Shown here: positions 35,095 through 44,385 of the stretch, piece after piece | How positions within the stretch are numbered: the stretch's first letter is position 1 | Layout of the letters: every line of letters begins with the position of its first letter | DNA from: Sphingosinicella xenopeptidilytica | Lineage (GTDB): Bacteria; Pseudomonadota; Alphaproteobacteria; Sphingomonadales; Sphingomonadaceae | DNA length: 64,000 nt | Assembly: GCF_042676985.1 (NCBI RefSeq) | Contig: NZ_JBHTIK010000004.1 | Span: 186,001-250,000, forward strand | Direction of reading: 5' to 3' | Made by a program: the position numbers and the translations under genes | The notes under the pieces: model-generated | Told to the model about the DNA's origin: nothing | The model's input: the letters and a program-made list of their open reading frames with translations, nothing else | Databases searched by the model: none

Positions 35095-38000
35095 CTAATA
35101 ATCCTTCGACCAGCGCAGGTTGACGCTGGTGCCGCCGAGCGTCGCGACCGACGAGAGGATCGAAAGCGCACGCGTCAGCTCGATCTCGAGCTGCGTCGCG
35201 GTGTAGCCCTGCGCATCGGTGGCGACCTCCACATAAACGCGGTCGGTCAGGTACTCGCCCGCCGCGACAGCGGTCTTCTGGCCGGTGAGCTGGTTCGCCT
35301 CCATGATGCGCAGCCGATCGAGCCCGACCGCGCGGCGCACGGCGTTGATCGGGTTGATGCCGCCACCGCCGCCCTGCAGCGAGGCGACAGCGCCGGCGAG
35401 TTGCAGCGCCTCGGGCGCGGAAAGGTTCGAGATCGAGGTGCCGAACAGCACGCGCGAGAGCACCTCGTCCTGCGGCAGCGCGGGCACGGACGAGAAGGCG
35501 ATCTCGGGGCGCTGGCCGGTGCCGCGGATGGTGATGGTGGCGGTGAGGCCTTCGACGCGCGCCTCGGCCGCGATGTCCACCACCGGATCGGGTGGATAGG
35601 TGCCGGTGAAGCGCAGTTCGCCGCGTGTCAGCCGGAAGGTCTTGCCCGCGAATTCGTAGTCGCCGCGCACGAGTTCGGCGACGCCGCCGATGCGCGGCGC
35701 GGTCGCTGACCCCTTGATGTCGAGGTCCGCCGACCATTCCGAATCGAGGCCCATGCCGCGCACCATGATCTCGTTGTTGCCGCGCGCCTTCACGTCGAGC
35801 TGCCAGACGGTGGGTTCCGCCGCGCCCTCCACGACCACCGGGTCTGCGCGCAGGAGTTCGGTGTTCTTCTCGCGCACGCGCAGAACCGGCACTTCGGTCT
35901 GCGCGGTCTGCCCGATATTGAAGCGCGCGCGGTCGATATTGACGTTGCCCGAAATGATGGCGCCTTCCGGGCTGTTGCTGATCCGCAAGGGGCCGCTCGC
36001 GGTGGCGCGAAGGTCGTCGCGGTTGAGGATCAGCGCCGATTTCAGCACCATGGCGATCTCGATCGGGAAGCCGCGTGCGAACGAAAGGTCGATGCCGCCG
36101 CTGCCGGAGATGGAGCCGTTGCCGGTGGCGCCCGAAAACTCGGTGAGTTCGAGGCGGGAGCCGGTGAAGCGCCCGTCGAGGCGGATGTTATCGACAACCG
36201 TGCCGGTGATCGCGCTTTCGATTCGCGACGTGCGTGAGCGTACGATGCCGGTGAGCGAGGGATCGCCGAGTTCGCCGCTGATCTCCAGCGCCACCGCGAT
36301 ATTGCCGCGCACGCTGAGCGCGCCGACGCCGGTCAAAGGCCAAAGCATTTCGGCCGGGCCGCGCCAGCGGAGCTGACCTGTGATCGGCGCTTTCATCAGA
36401 CGGTCGAGCCAGGGATCGTCGATGCTGCCCGGGATCGACAGGAGACGGCCCTGCAGGATGCCGAGGCGCTGGCCGTTATCGAGGAAGGCGGCGCGCATCA
36501 CCGCCTTGTTCGCTTCGAGCTGCGCGACGACGGCGAGATCGACGGGCTTCGAGAAGGCCTCTGTCGCGCGCGTGAAATCGGTGACGCGCAGCTTCGCGGT
36601 GCCGCGCGGCAGGCCGCCCGAGGGGAAGATCATGTCGATGCGCCCGCTCGCGGTCCCGGAGAAGTTCATGCCCGGCAGCGCAAGCTGAAGCAGGCCGAGC
36701 CCGGCGGCGTTGAGATCGGTGGTGAGGCTGATCGAATCGCCGAACGTGCCGCTGATCCGCGCGGTGCCGGAGGGCAGGTTGAGCACCACGGGCGCGAGGT
36801 GCCAGCCCTCTTCCTTGCGATCGAGACGCGCGGGGGCGGCGAGCGCGAACTTCTGGCGTGCGATCGTGCCCTGGCTGGTGACGATGATGCTTTCGGGATC
36901 GAAGCTCGCGGCAAGATCGAACGTGAAGGGCGCGCCGCGCTCGCCGGTGGCGATCAGCGCGGCGGTGCCTTCGCCCGCCTGCATTTCGAGCGTGCCCTTC
37001 AGCGTTTTCAGCAGCAGCGCCGATTGTTTCAGGCCTTCGATGTCGAAGCGGCCCGAGATTTCGGCGCCGGCCTCTCTGAGCACGATGTTGCCGTCTACCC
37101 AGCCGCGCCGGATGGTCGTGCCGCCGCCGAAATCGAGCCGTGCGGCGCGCGCACCGAGATTGGCGTCGATGCGCTGCACGCCGTCTTCGGGCGACAGACG
37201 GATTTTGCCCGAGATGCCGGTGCCGCGCACGTCGAGCACGCCGGAGACCGCTGGGGCGCCGTCAACGGCGCGGAGCGGGCCAGACGCGGTGAGCCCGGCA
37301 ATCTCGGCAGCCTCGATATCGTATACCGCCTGCGGTGCGCCGGTGAGGATGCGGCCGCGCGCGCGCGCCGGGCCTGCGACCGTGTCGGCAAGCGCGGTGA
37401 AGGCGTAATTCTCACCCTGCGGCGTGAAGGTCGCGCGGATGTCGCGAAGCTCGATGCCCGCCGCGTAGCTCTTGACTCGGATCCGCGCTTCGGGGCGTGT
37501 TACGAGGCCGCCGAGTTCGACGTCCATCGGGCCGTACCGCTGCGAGACGGCATTGCCGTTGAAACGGATGCGCTGGTCCATCGCATAGGTGCCGCGCCCG
37601 GTGACGCGCATGTCGGGCGAGGTGAGCACGGCGTTCGTGAAGGTGACCAGGCCGTCGGGCGTACGGACGATATCGGCGACGACACGCGGATTGCCCTGGA
37701 AGAGGAAGGTCAGCAGGCCGTTGTCGAGCCGCTTCATCGCGGCGTCGGCCTTGCCGCTGATCCGCAGGCGGTTCTGGGCCCGCGCATCAGGTTCGAACAG
37801 CAGCTTCGCCTTGATGTCTGCCATGCCGAGACCGGGGATGACGTAGCGCGGCACCGACCCGTCGGCGTTCACGCTGTAGCGGCCCGTGCGTGTCTCGATG
37901 TTGAGGTCGGCAATCGCGGTGACGCGGTCGCTCGAAAGCTTGAGGCCCTTGCCGGTGATGTACGGGCCGTCGAGCGCGATGACGCCGGTGATGCGCGGGT

Positions 38001-39309
38001 TGGTCGCGAGATCCTCGATAAGTTCGCCGAGCCCGGTGACGCGAAGCGCGCGCGCCTCGATCGGAACGGCGAGCTTGTCTCTCGGGAGTTCGCCCTTGCC
38101 CGTCACCTCGACACGGTCGAGGCGCGTGGTGCCGATGGCGAGCCAGTTGGCGGACAGGCGATAATCGACGAGCGGGCGCGAGAAGGAGCCGTCGAGCGTC
38201 ATCGCGAGGCGCATGTCGTCCGCCGTCATCGTCGAGATCAGCGCCTTCGGCTGGCGCACCGAAGCGCCCACCGACAGCGTACGGAAGCGGGATTCGGCGA
38301 GATCAACCGTGCCATCGAGTTCAAGCCCGACCGAAGGCGAGACGATCGAGGCGCGGCCTTCGATGACGCGCTCGGCGATGGTCGCGGCGGCATCCAATTC
38401 GATCGAGGGCGATCCGAACTTGCGGACGATGCCGCCGATGGCAAGGCCGGGGGAGGCGGTGCCCTTCAGCGCGAAGCGGCCATCGTCGGCGCTGAGCGCG
38501 AGGTTCATGAGCGGGCTGTCGCCGAGCGTGCCGACCGCCGTGCCGCGCCATTTCTCCCAGCTGCCTTCGCCTTCGATGGTGGCGACGAGCGGCTGATCGA
38601 GCCCGAGGATGCCGCCGACGACACCACCCGCTGGGGCAAGGAGCTTGCCTTCGATGTCGAACACCTTGTCGTCGGGCCGGGCATCGATGCGCGCGACGAG
38701 CGCGTCGCCGCCGGTACGCGAGGAGGCGCGCAGCGCGGCGAGCAGGCGGCCGCTCGCGATATCGGCGCCGCCATCCGCGGTGATGTGGTGCTGCTTGCCG
38801 AGCACGGGCGGTTCGAGCGTCAGGTCGCCGATCTCGAAACGGCCGACATAGATGTCGTAGTTCGGGAGGATCGGCTTTTCCTCCTTGCTCGGGATCAGCT
38901 TGGGCACCTTGAGCAGTCGCGCCTCTGGCACGACGAGCTTCACGATGTGGAGCCGGCGGCTGAACACCGCCTGCGGCCGCCAATCGAGCTCGACGCGGGG
39001 CGCTTCGAGGAAACGGCCCTGCGGGTCCGACAGGGTGAGACCATGGACGACGGCGGCGCCGTAGAGCGAGCCGTCGATCCGGTCGATGCCGATGCGCAGC
39101 CCCGATTCGGGCGTGAAGCCCATGACGCGCGCGACGAGCCAGACGCGGCCCCGGTCCGTGTCGAGCACGGTGAGCGCGGTGGCGATGAGCAGCGCGAGGC
39201 CGACGACGATGGCGGAAAGCCACAGGAAGCCGCGCATCGCATAGGTCCAGAACGGACGGCTCAGCACCTCGTCCTCGATCTCTTCGATGATGCCGTCGCG
39301 CCCCTCCAT
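35095..39309 (-). CDS. tamB: TamB-type translocation and assembly module protein
   Basis: 1404 residues: an N-terminal membrane anchor (about 25-48), a very long run of beta-strand repeats rich in Gly, Asp and Ala, and the conserved TamB/DUF490 C-terminal domain ending NLRWSKDY. TamB spans the periplasm and works with TamA in outer-membrane biogenesis; related AsmA-like proteins move phospholipids between membranes. The start overlaps the tamA stop by one base (TGATG), so translation is probably coupled. Confidence 0.94.
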   Translation of the reverse strand: MEGRDGIIEEIEDEVLSRPFWTYAMRGFLWLSAIVVGLALLIATALTVLDTDRGRVWLVARVMGFTPESGLRIGIDRIDGSLYGAAVVHGLTLSDPQGRFLEAPRVELDWRPQAVFSRRLHIVKLVVPEARLLKVPKLIPSKEEKPILPNYDIYVGRFEIGDLTLEPPVLGKQHHITADGGADIASGRLLAALRASSRTGGDALVARIDARPDDKVFDIEGKLLAPAGGVVGGILGLDQPLVATIEGEGSWEKWRGTAVGTLGDSPLMNLALSADDGRFALKGTASPGLAIGGIVRKFGSPSIELDAAATIAERVIEGRASIVSPSVGLELDGTVDLAESRFRTLSVGASVRQPKALISTMTADDMRLAMTLDGSFSRPLVDYRLSANWLAIGTTRLDRVEVTGKGELPRDKLAVPIEARALRVTGLGELIEDLATNPRITGVIALDGPYITGKGLKLSSDRVTAIADLNIETRTGRYSVNADGSVPRYVIPGLGMADIKAKLLFEPDARAQNRLRISGKADAAMKRLDNGLLTFLFQGNPRVVADIVRTPDGLVTFTNAVLTSPDMRVTGRGTYAMDQRIRFNGNAVSQRYGPMDVELGGLVTRPEARIRVKSYAAGIELRDIRATFTPQGENYAFTALADTVAGPARARGRILTGAPQAVYDIEAAEIAGLTASGPLRAVDGAPAVSGVLDVRGTGISGKIRLSPEDGVQRIDANLGARAARLDFGGGTTIRRGWVDGNIVLREAGAEISGRFDIEGLKQSALLLKTLKGTLEMQAGEGTAALIATGERGAPFTFDLAASFDPESIIVTSQGTIARQKFALAAPARLDRKEEGWHLAPVVLNLPSGTARISGTFGDSISLTTDLNAAGLGLLQLALPGMNFSGTASGRIDMIFPSGGLPRGTAKLRVTDFTRATEAFSKPVDLAVVAQLEANKAVMRAAFLDNGQRLGILQGRLLSIPGSIDDPWLDRLMKAPITGQLRWRGPAEMLWPLTGVGALSVRGNIAVALEISGELGDPSLTGIVRSRTSRIESAITGTVVDNIRLDGRFTGSRLELTEFSGATGNGSISGSGGIDLSFARGFPIEIAMVLKSALILNRDDLRATASGPLRISNSPEGAIISGNVNIDRARFNIGQTAQTEVPVLRVREKNTELLRADPVVVEGAAEPTVWQLDVKARGNNEIMVRGMGLDSEWSADLDIKGSATAPRIGGVAELVRGDYEFAGKTFRLTRGELRFTGTYPPDPVVDIAAEARVEGLTATITIRGTGQRPEIAFSSVPALPQDEVLSRVLFGTSISNLSAPEALQLAGAVASLQGGGGGINPINAVRRAVGLDRLRIMEANQLTGQKTAVAAGEYLTDRVYVEVATDAQGYTATQLEIELTRALSILSSVATLGGTSVNLRWSKDY

Positions 39310-41294
39310 CAGAAGGCCTGCCCGATGGAGACGTAGACGGCGATGCGCGAATCGCCCCTCTGCCGGTTGAGCGGAGTCGCGATATCGATTCGGACTGGGC
39401 CGAAGTTGGTGTAGTAGCGCGCGCCGATACCGGCGCCGAACTGCAGGTCGCGGAAGCGTGGATAGGGGCGAGTGTCGATCTGGCCCGCGTCGATGAACGG
39501 CACGACGCCGAAGTTGCCGAAGCGGTAGCGTGCTTCGAGGCTGAACTCCATCAGGCTGCGGCCGCCGAGCGGATCGCCGTCTTCGTCCTGCGGGCCGACG
39601 TCCTGATAGCCGTAACCGCGTACCGACCCGCCGCCGCCCGCGTAGAAACGCCGCGACGGCGCGATGCGCGAGCGTGTGGCGCCGAAGATGGTGCCGAACC
39701 GCGCGCGGCCCGCGAACACGAGATTGTCTTCCATCATCGGCAGGTAGGCCGAGCCATCCACCTGCGCGCGCGTGTAGCCGAAGAAGCCGTCCTGGAATGA
39801 AGCCTCGGGGCTCACCCAGCCGGTGAGGCGGTAGCCGTGCTTGGGATCGAGAAGATCGTCGGTGCCGTCATACGCCACCTGCACGGGCGCGGCGGCGATG
39901 ATGAAGGTGCGAAGCGGCGCGTAGCCCGGCGCGATGCGCAGGCTGCGGTCGCGCTCTTCGGAGGCCTGCAGCTCGCCGCCGATCCGGTATGTCCACGCCT
40001 TCTGCCAGATGAGGTTGGTCTCGCGCTCGATAAACGCGCCGAGGCCCAGCGTGCGGGCGTAATAGGCCTCGCGGTCCTCGACGCTGGCCTCGACACGCGC
40101 GGCGAGCGTGCGGTCGCGCTGCTTCCAGTTCGAGCGGCGGAGATCGGCGGACAGGCGCTGCTCCTGCGTGCCGAGCACGCCGCGGAACGTGACCTGCCCC
40201 TGCGGGCGAATGAGGTTCCGGTGCTGCCAGCTCGCTTCGACCCGGAAACCGTCGGTCGTGCTGTAACCGACCTGCCCGGCAAGCGTGCGCTGCGGGGCAG
40301 GGGTGAGTGCGACGACGAGGTTCACGGGTGTCGTGCCGTCGGCCTGCGGCGGCCCGCGCTCCGGTGTGATGCTCACCGTGCTGACAAGTCCCGTGGCGAT
40401 GAGCGCGCGGCGAAGGTCCTCGATCTCGCGCGTGTCATACGGGTCGCCCGGCTTGAAACGGGCGAGGCGGCCGATGTGCTTGGCGCTGAACAGCGGGTCG
40501 CCATCGACATGAATTTGCCCGAAGCGGGAGTTGTCGCCGAGCTTCACGTTCAGTGCATAGCTTGCCGTGCGCGTGTCGTGATCGACGACGATGTCGGGGT
40601 TGTCGACGTCCGCGAACGGGAAGCCGCTTTCGCCGAGGCCGAGGCGAAGCCGGTCCAGCGCCGCGTTGAAATCGTTGGCGACGAGCGGCTGCTTTTCCTT
40701 GAGGTCGAGTTTCTGCTCGACGAGCGCGCGCTCGGCCTCGTCGTCCACGTTGATCTGGATTTCGCCAAGCGCGTAGCGCGGCCCCGTGTCGACTGCGGCG
40801 GTGACCTGAACGCGGCCATCGCGGGCGGCGGGATCGACCTCGATGGCGATCTCGGGATCGTAATAGCCTTCTGCGCGGAGCAGGCGCGTGAGCAGTTCGG
40901 TGTCCGCGCGCCCGCGTCGCTGAAGCTCGGCGAGCGAAGGCACGGTCTTGCTGCGCCCGGCATAAAGCGCCGAGAGCGATTTGAACGCGTCGGCGACCTT
41001 GAGGCGGCTGATCGGCCCCAGCTCGAAATCATAGCGGAGATCGACGGGCGCTTCCTGTGCTTCCAGCGCGACGTCGGCGTCGGCCGCCTCTTCCGCGAAG
41101 AGGTCTTTCCATTCGTCCTCGATCTCGGGAAGCTCCGGGAGCGGGACGCGGGGGTTGGTTCTCTGGTCGTCGGCGTCCGCGGGATCGGCGGGCGTTTCTC
41201 CCGATGCCGGGGGCGCAGGCTGCTGCGCCGCCGCCGGCGACGACAGGAAGAGCGCAATAGCCGCAATGCTGGTGCCGATCAGCGCTCGATACAT
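39309..41294 (-). CDS. tamA: TamA, BamA-family outer-membrane protein
   Basis: 661 residues: a signal peptide (to about 23, AAAQ), an acidic Pro-rich stretch (about 25-75), POTRA domains (about 85-320) and an Omp85 16-strand barrel whose C-terminus ends in Phe (SIGQAF). The lid-lock motif of the family is recognisable as GGGGSVRGYGYQ. TamA works with TamB in the Tam outer-membrane assembly/lipid transport system; tamA-tamB is the standard gene order. Confidence 0.94.
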   Translation of the reverse strand: MYRALIGTSIAAIALFLSSPAAAQQPAPPASGETPADPADADDQRTNPRVPLPELPEIEDEWKDLFAEEAADADVALEAQEAPVDLRYDFELGPISRLKVADAFKSLSALYAGRSKTVPSLAELQRRGRADTELLTRLLRAEGYYDPEIAIEVDPAARDGRVQVTAAVDTGPRYALGEIQINVDDEAERALVEQKLDLKEKQPLVANDFNAALDRLRLGLGESGFPFADVDNPDIVVDHDTRTASYALNVKLGDNSRFGQIHVDGDPLFSAKHIGRLARFKPGDPYDTREIEDLRRALIATGLVSTVSITPERGPPQADGTTPVNLVVALTPAPQRTLAGQVGYSTTDGFRVEASWQHRNLIRPQGQVTFRGVLGTQEQRLSADLRRSNWKQRDRTLAARVEASVEDREAYYARTLGLGAFIERETNLIWQKAWTYRIGGELQASEERDRSLRIAPGYAPLRTFIIAAAPVQVAYDGTDDLLDPKHGYRLTGWVSPEASFQDGFFGYTRAQVDGSAYLPMMEDNLVFAGRARFGTIFGATRSRIAPSRRFYAGGGGSVRGYGYQDVGPQDEDGDPLGGRSLMEFSLEARYRFGNFGVVPFIDAGQIDTRPYPRFRDLQFGAGIGARYYTNFGPVRIDIATPLNRQRGDSRIAVYVSIGQAF

Positions 41295-41378
41295 TGCACG
41301 GGTCTAGCCGAAGCCGGCCCCGCGCCGGTAGGGGAATCTTGTCGACTTTCCGCTTTGGTCTATCGGCTCGTCGATGGA

Positions 41379-41588
41379 TCAGTGCACTTCGCCGACGACA
41401 TCCTCAAGCTGGAGCAGCATGATCGCGCGCTCGACCTGCCGCCAGCGGCAGAAAAGGTTGAGATTGCCGGAATCGCGGTAGCGATCGGCGATGGTTGCGG
41501 CTTCGACGACAGCGTCGTCACCGAACTTGGCGATCAGGCTCGAGGCATCCTCGAGCGAACCGCGATCGTGTATGGCAAGCAATTGCAT
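41379..41588 (-). CDS. Small hypothetical protein
   Basis: 69 residues (MQLLAIHDRGSLEDASSLIA...), charged and helical, with no signal or membrane segment. The start at 41588 is preceded by GGGGG with 9-nt spacing; a longer form from 41645 is possible. I have the impression of similar small proteins in sphingomonads but cannot name a family. Confidence 0.5.
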   Translation of the reverse strand: MQLLAIHDRGSLEDASSLIAKFGDDAVVEAATIADRYRDSGNLNLFCRWRQVERAIMLLQLEDVVGEVH

Positions 41589-41767
41589 TGGAGATAACCC
41601 CCGCCTATCCTGTTCCTGCACCTTCACCAGCAAGGCTGATGCCATCTTCCAACTGGCTGATTTAAAAGAGCTTTCCCTGTTTCGTTGGCGGCATGGCCTG
41701 TCCAGCCTGTTTCAGGGCGGGACAGGTGGTGCAAAAAACGGGTCCGCAGATAGCGAAGGAATGAGAA

Positions 41768-41950
41768 ATGCAGGCTGAACGGCATGGGCGAAACCAGGGT
41801 ACGCCCGCGGGACTGCTCATCGCGCTCGGGCTTTTCGCGGGCACGGGATTCGGCATCGTCCGGCATCAGGCGATGCTCGGCGCGGTGATCGGTATGGCGG
41901 CCGGTATCGCGCTTGCAGTTCTCTGGACGCTGTTTCAGCGCAGACGCTAG
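41768..41950 (+). CDS. Small membrane protein, hypothetical
   Basis: 60 residues: a polar N-terminus, two hydrophobic segments (about 13-30 and 36-53), and a basic end LFQRRR. It probably forms a two-helix inner-membrane hairpin. A purine-rich AAGGAATGAGAA precedes the ATG. It converges with the S24 regulator gene, 3 nt apart. Function unknown. Confidence 0.5.
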   Translation: MQAERHGRNQGTPAGLLIALGLFAGTGFGIVRHQAMLGAVIGMAAGIALAVLWTLFQRRR

Positions 41951-41953
41951 GTT

Positions 41954-42607
41954 TCAGCGCAGTTCGCGGCCCACCCAGATCACGCGGCCGACGATATCGA
42001 GGCTCTCCGCCGCACAATCCTCCCAGTTGGGCCAGCCGGGGTTGTCGCTCTTGATGGCGATGCCCTGCGTCGCCGGGTTCCGTGTCAGCCGCTTCACGAC
42101 CACGTTGCCGCCGCTGCGCAGCGCATAGATGCCGTCACGCAGGGCTTCGGCGCCGTCGGCCGTATCTACGAGCACGGGGTCGCCGTGCGAAAGCGTAGGG
42201 TGCATTGCATCGCCCGCGATGCGCAGCACCGTGAGCGCCTGCGGATTGTCGCTGCATAGCCCGGTGACCCAACGCGCCTGAAAGGCGAGCGCGGCCTCGG
42301 GCGCGTCTCCGGCAGCATCCAGACAGGGGATGAGCAGATAGTCGTCCACCGCCGAGGCTTCGGCGGCACGGGCGATGACGGCTTGCCCCACGCGAGCCTC
42401 AGGGCCGCCCAGCACGTGTTCGGGCACATCGAAATGGCGCGCGAGCGTCCGCCGGTCATCCTCGTCGAGCTTGCGGGGCACGCCGCGCCGGATGAACTGC
42501 TGGATGTAGGTGGAGTTGCGGCCAATGAGGCGTGACACCGACGCGTAATCTTCCCCGCGTGCATGAATAAGTGTGTCGAGTGTCCGGCGAACGGCGGCTG
42601 CGTTCAC
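41954..42607 (-). CDS. LexA/CI-like regulator with S24 fold lacking the catalytic serine
   Basis: 217 residues: an N-terminal HTH-like region (about 1-65, SVSRLIGRNSTYIQQFIRRG) and a C-terminal S24/LexA-type domain. In this family the serine of the GDSM motif and a downstream lysine cleave the protein in trans or cis. Here the motif reads GDAMHPTL (Ala134) while the lysine is kept (VVVKRLTR, Lys172), so self-cleavage should be impossible. I chose the GTG at 42607 because GGGAGGC precedes it; a TTG at 42631 is the alternative. It diverges from a small HTH-like gene across a 98-bp region. Confidence 0.8.
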   Translation of the reverse strand: MNAAAVRRTLDTLIHARGEDYASVSRLIGRNSTYIQQFIRRGVPRKLDEDDRRTLARHFDVPEHVLGGPEARVGQAVIARAAEASAVDDYLLIPCLDAAGDAPEAALAFQARWVTGLCSDNPQALTVLRIAGDAMHPTLSHGDPVLVDTADGAEALRDGIYALRSGGNVVVKRLTRNPATQGIAIKSDNPGWPNWEDCAAESLDIVGRVIWVGRELR

Positions 42608-42705
42608 GGCGTGCCTCCCTCGGGCAAACAATGATCGTTTTTATCCTAGACATGTAGGAAAACGCTTCATAGTTGTTTTTTACCGATCAGGAAGGGGAGA
42701 AAACA
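42608..42705. promoter_or_regulatory. Divergent control region of the S24 regulator
   Basis: An AT-rich stretch unlike its surroundings. It holds a perfect 5-bp inverted repeat TCCTA/TAGGA (42644-42648 and 42655-42659) and, flanking it, TGATCG (42632-42637) mirrored by CGATCA (42684-42689), both next to T runs. These are plausible operators of one or both neighbouring HTH proteins. Confidence 0.45.
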
Positions 42706-42882
42706 ATGTCGCTGTTGTTTCAAATCGAACGTTGCCTGAAACGCACACGTCTGACGCCCACGCGCTTCGGGCGTAATGCCCTCGGCGATCCTCGACTCGT
42801 GTTCGACCTCAGGCGTGGCCGCGAACCGCGGCCGCGCACGACAGCGCGCATCGAGGCTTATATTCGCGGGCTCGGCGCCTGA
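42706..42882 (+). CDS. Small HTH-like DNA-binding protein
   Basis: 58 residues. The core LTPTRFGRNALGDPRLVFD followed by LRRGREPRPRTTARI looks like a minimal Cro/XRE helix-turn-helix, basic throughout. A strong AAGGGGAG precedes the ATG. It diverges from the S24 regulator as cro does from cI in phages and is followed by a 1-nt TGATG overlap with the next gene. I recognise this type of small protein in sphingomonads but not a characterised member. Confidence 0.6.
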   Translation: MSLLFQIERCLKRTRLTPTRFGRNALGDPRLVFDLRRGREPRPRTTARIEAYIRGLGA

Positions 42883-43208
42883 TGCCCTGCCCACTGATGC
42901 GAACGGTACGGGGCCGCCTCATGGCCTGCACGGATGCGCTGCACGGCGCCGTTGAAACCTATGATGCGGTGCCCTGGGCGAGCGCGACATTCGAGGGCCA
43001 GCGCCATGCGTTCACGCTGCGCATCGACGGTGACGCGGAGAGCGTCGACCGCGCGGCGCTGCGCGTGTGCGGCACGCTGCTGGGGGAGGAGATCGACCTT
43101 CCCGGCGAACTCGTCGCCGATCTCGTGATCATCGGCGAGGACAGTCTGCGGCATGGGGCGATGCAGGCGCGGCGCCTGCATTTCGAAGCGCTTACCGTGC
43201 GCGACTGA
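42882..43208 (+). CDS. Hypothetical protein downstream of the small HTH gene
   Basis: 108 residues, mixed alpha/beta, no membrane segment or known motif. The start overlaps the preceding stop as TGATG, so it is translated with the HTH gene. The start is the least certain part: further ATGs lie at codons 6 and 14. Its end overlaps the convergent glycosyltransferase gene by 17 nt. Confidence 0.55.
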   Translation: MPCPLMRTVRGRLMACTDALHGAVETYDAVPWASATFEGQRHAFTLRIDGDAESVDRAALRVCGTLLGEEIDLPGELVADLVIIGEDSLRHGAMQARRLHFEALTVRD

Positions 43209-44385
43209 GCAGGCGCTCGTAAACCGGCACGTAGGCCGCGACGCTGCGGTCCCAGTTGCGCTCGGCGGAGACCCACGCCTTGGCTTGCGCCCGGCGTGCG
43301 GGCCATGCGCTCCGATCGGCGAGCAGGCCGATCAGGGCATCGGCGGTGGCATCGGGATCGTCGGCCGCGAAGAGCGTGCCGGTGACGCCGTCTTCGATGA
43401 GCTCACGGTGCCCGCCGACGTTTGAGGCAGCGACGAGCTTTTCCTGCGCCATCGCTTCCAGCGGTTTCAGTGGCGTCACCAGTTCGGTGAGGCGCATCGC
43501 CTTGCGCGGATAGGCGAGCACATCGACAAGGCTGTAGTAGCGATCGACCTCGCTGTGCGGCACGCGGCCGACGAAGCGGATGCGGTCGCCGACGGGCGAA
43601 GCCGATGCCGCCGCGCGCAGCGAGGCTTCCATCGGGCCGCCGCCGACGAGCAGCAGGTGCGCCTTCGGCCGTGCCGCGACGAGCCGTGGCATCGCAGCGA
43701 TCAGGATGTCGAGGCCTTCGTAGTCGTAGAAGGAGCCGAGGAAGCCGATGACCTCCGCGTCCTCAAGGCCGAGCTCGGCCGCGAGCGCGGCGTCGCGCGG
43801 CTGCGGATCGCCGAACTGCGCGAGGTCGACCGCGTTCGGAATCTCGAACAGCTTCGCCTCGTCGATACCGCGCGTGCGGAGGTCGCCGAGCAGACCCTTG
43901 CAGATCGCGCCCACGGCGTCGGCCTGACGGCACGCCCAGCTTTCGGCGGCGTAGGTCAGGCGGTACTTGAGATCGCCCTCTCGACCTGTGCCGTTGCCGA
44001 CTGCCGCGTCTTCCCAGAAGGCGCGAATCTCATAAACGAGCGGTAGGTTGTGGCGGCGGGAGGCGCCCCACGCCGCGGCGAAGGTCAGTACCGGCGAATG
44101 GGCGTGCAACAGGTCGGGCTTCGTTTCCTCGATCACCGCGTCCAGACGCTTTGCCGTTGCCGAAATCTCACCGATCAGCGGCAGACCGGACTTGCGGGTG
44201 CGGTAGAAGGTAAGGCCGTCGACGGTTTCGGGGTCGGGGCCTTCCGCATAGTGCCGCGGTGTTGTCAGCATCTGCGGCTGCCAGCCGAGGCGGCGCTGGC
44301 CTTCGATCAGTGCGCGCGAACGGAACGTATAGCCGCTGTGCAGCGGCAGCGAATGATCGAGGATGTGAAGCGGCTTGATCGCCAT
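43192..44385 (-). CDS. Exosortase A-associated glycosyltransferase (Daro_2409 family)
   Basis: 397 residues of the GT-B/GT4 type. The opening LHILDHSLPLHSGYTFRSRA is the hallmark of the glycosyltransferase family TIGR04063 found in exosortase A/PEP-CTERM exopolysaccharide loci. The C-terminal half has the GT4 donor segment with the EX7E-like region. It follows wecB with a 1-nt TGATG overlap, so it probably adds a sugar derived from the UDP-ManNAc pathway. Acceptor and linkage are unknown. Confidence 0.85.
   Translation of the reverse strand: MAIKPLHILDHSLPLHSGYTFRSRALIEGQRRLGWQPQMLTTPRHYAEGPDPETVDGLTFYRTRKSGLPLIGEISATAKRLDAVIEETKPDLLHAHSPVLTFAAAWGASRRHNLPLVYEIRAFWEDAAVGNGTGREGDLKYRLTYAAESWACRQADAVGAICKGLLGDLRTRGIDEAKLFEIPNAVDLAQFGDPQPRDAALAAELGLEDAEVIGFLGSFYDYEGLDILIAAMPRLVAARPKAHLLLVGGGPMEASLRAAASASPVGDRIRFVGRVPHSEVDRYYSLVDVLAYPRKAMRLTELVTPLKPLEAMAQEKLVAASNVGGHRELIEDGVTGTLFAADDPDATADALIGLLADRSAWPARRAQAKAWVSAERNWDRSVAAYVPVYERLLSRAR

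Noticed and set aside
36799..39336. 845-residue open frame opposite tamB
   Set aside because: Antisense shadow. It has no start signal, signal peptide or motifs, and the tamB reading is supported by family, length and coupling to tamA.
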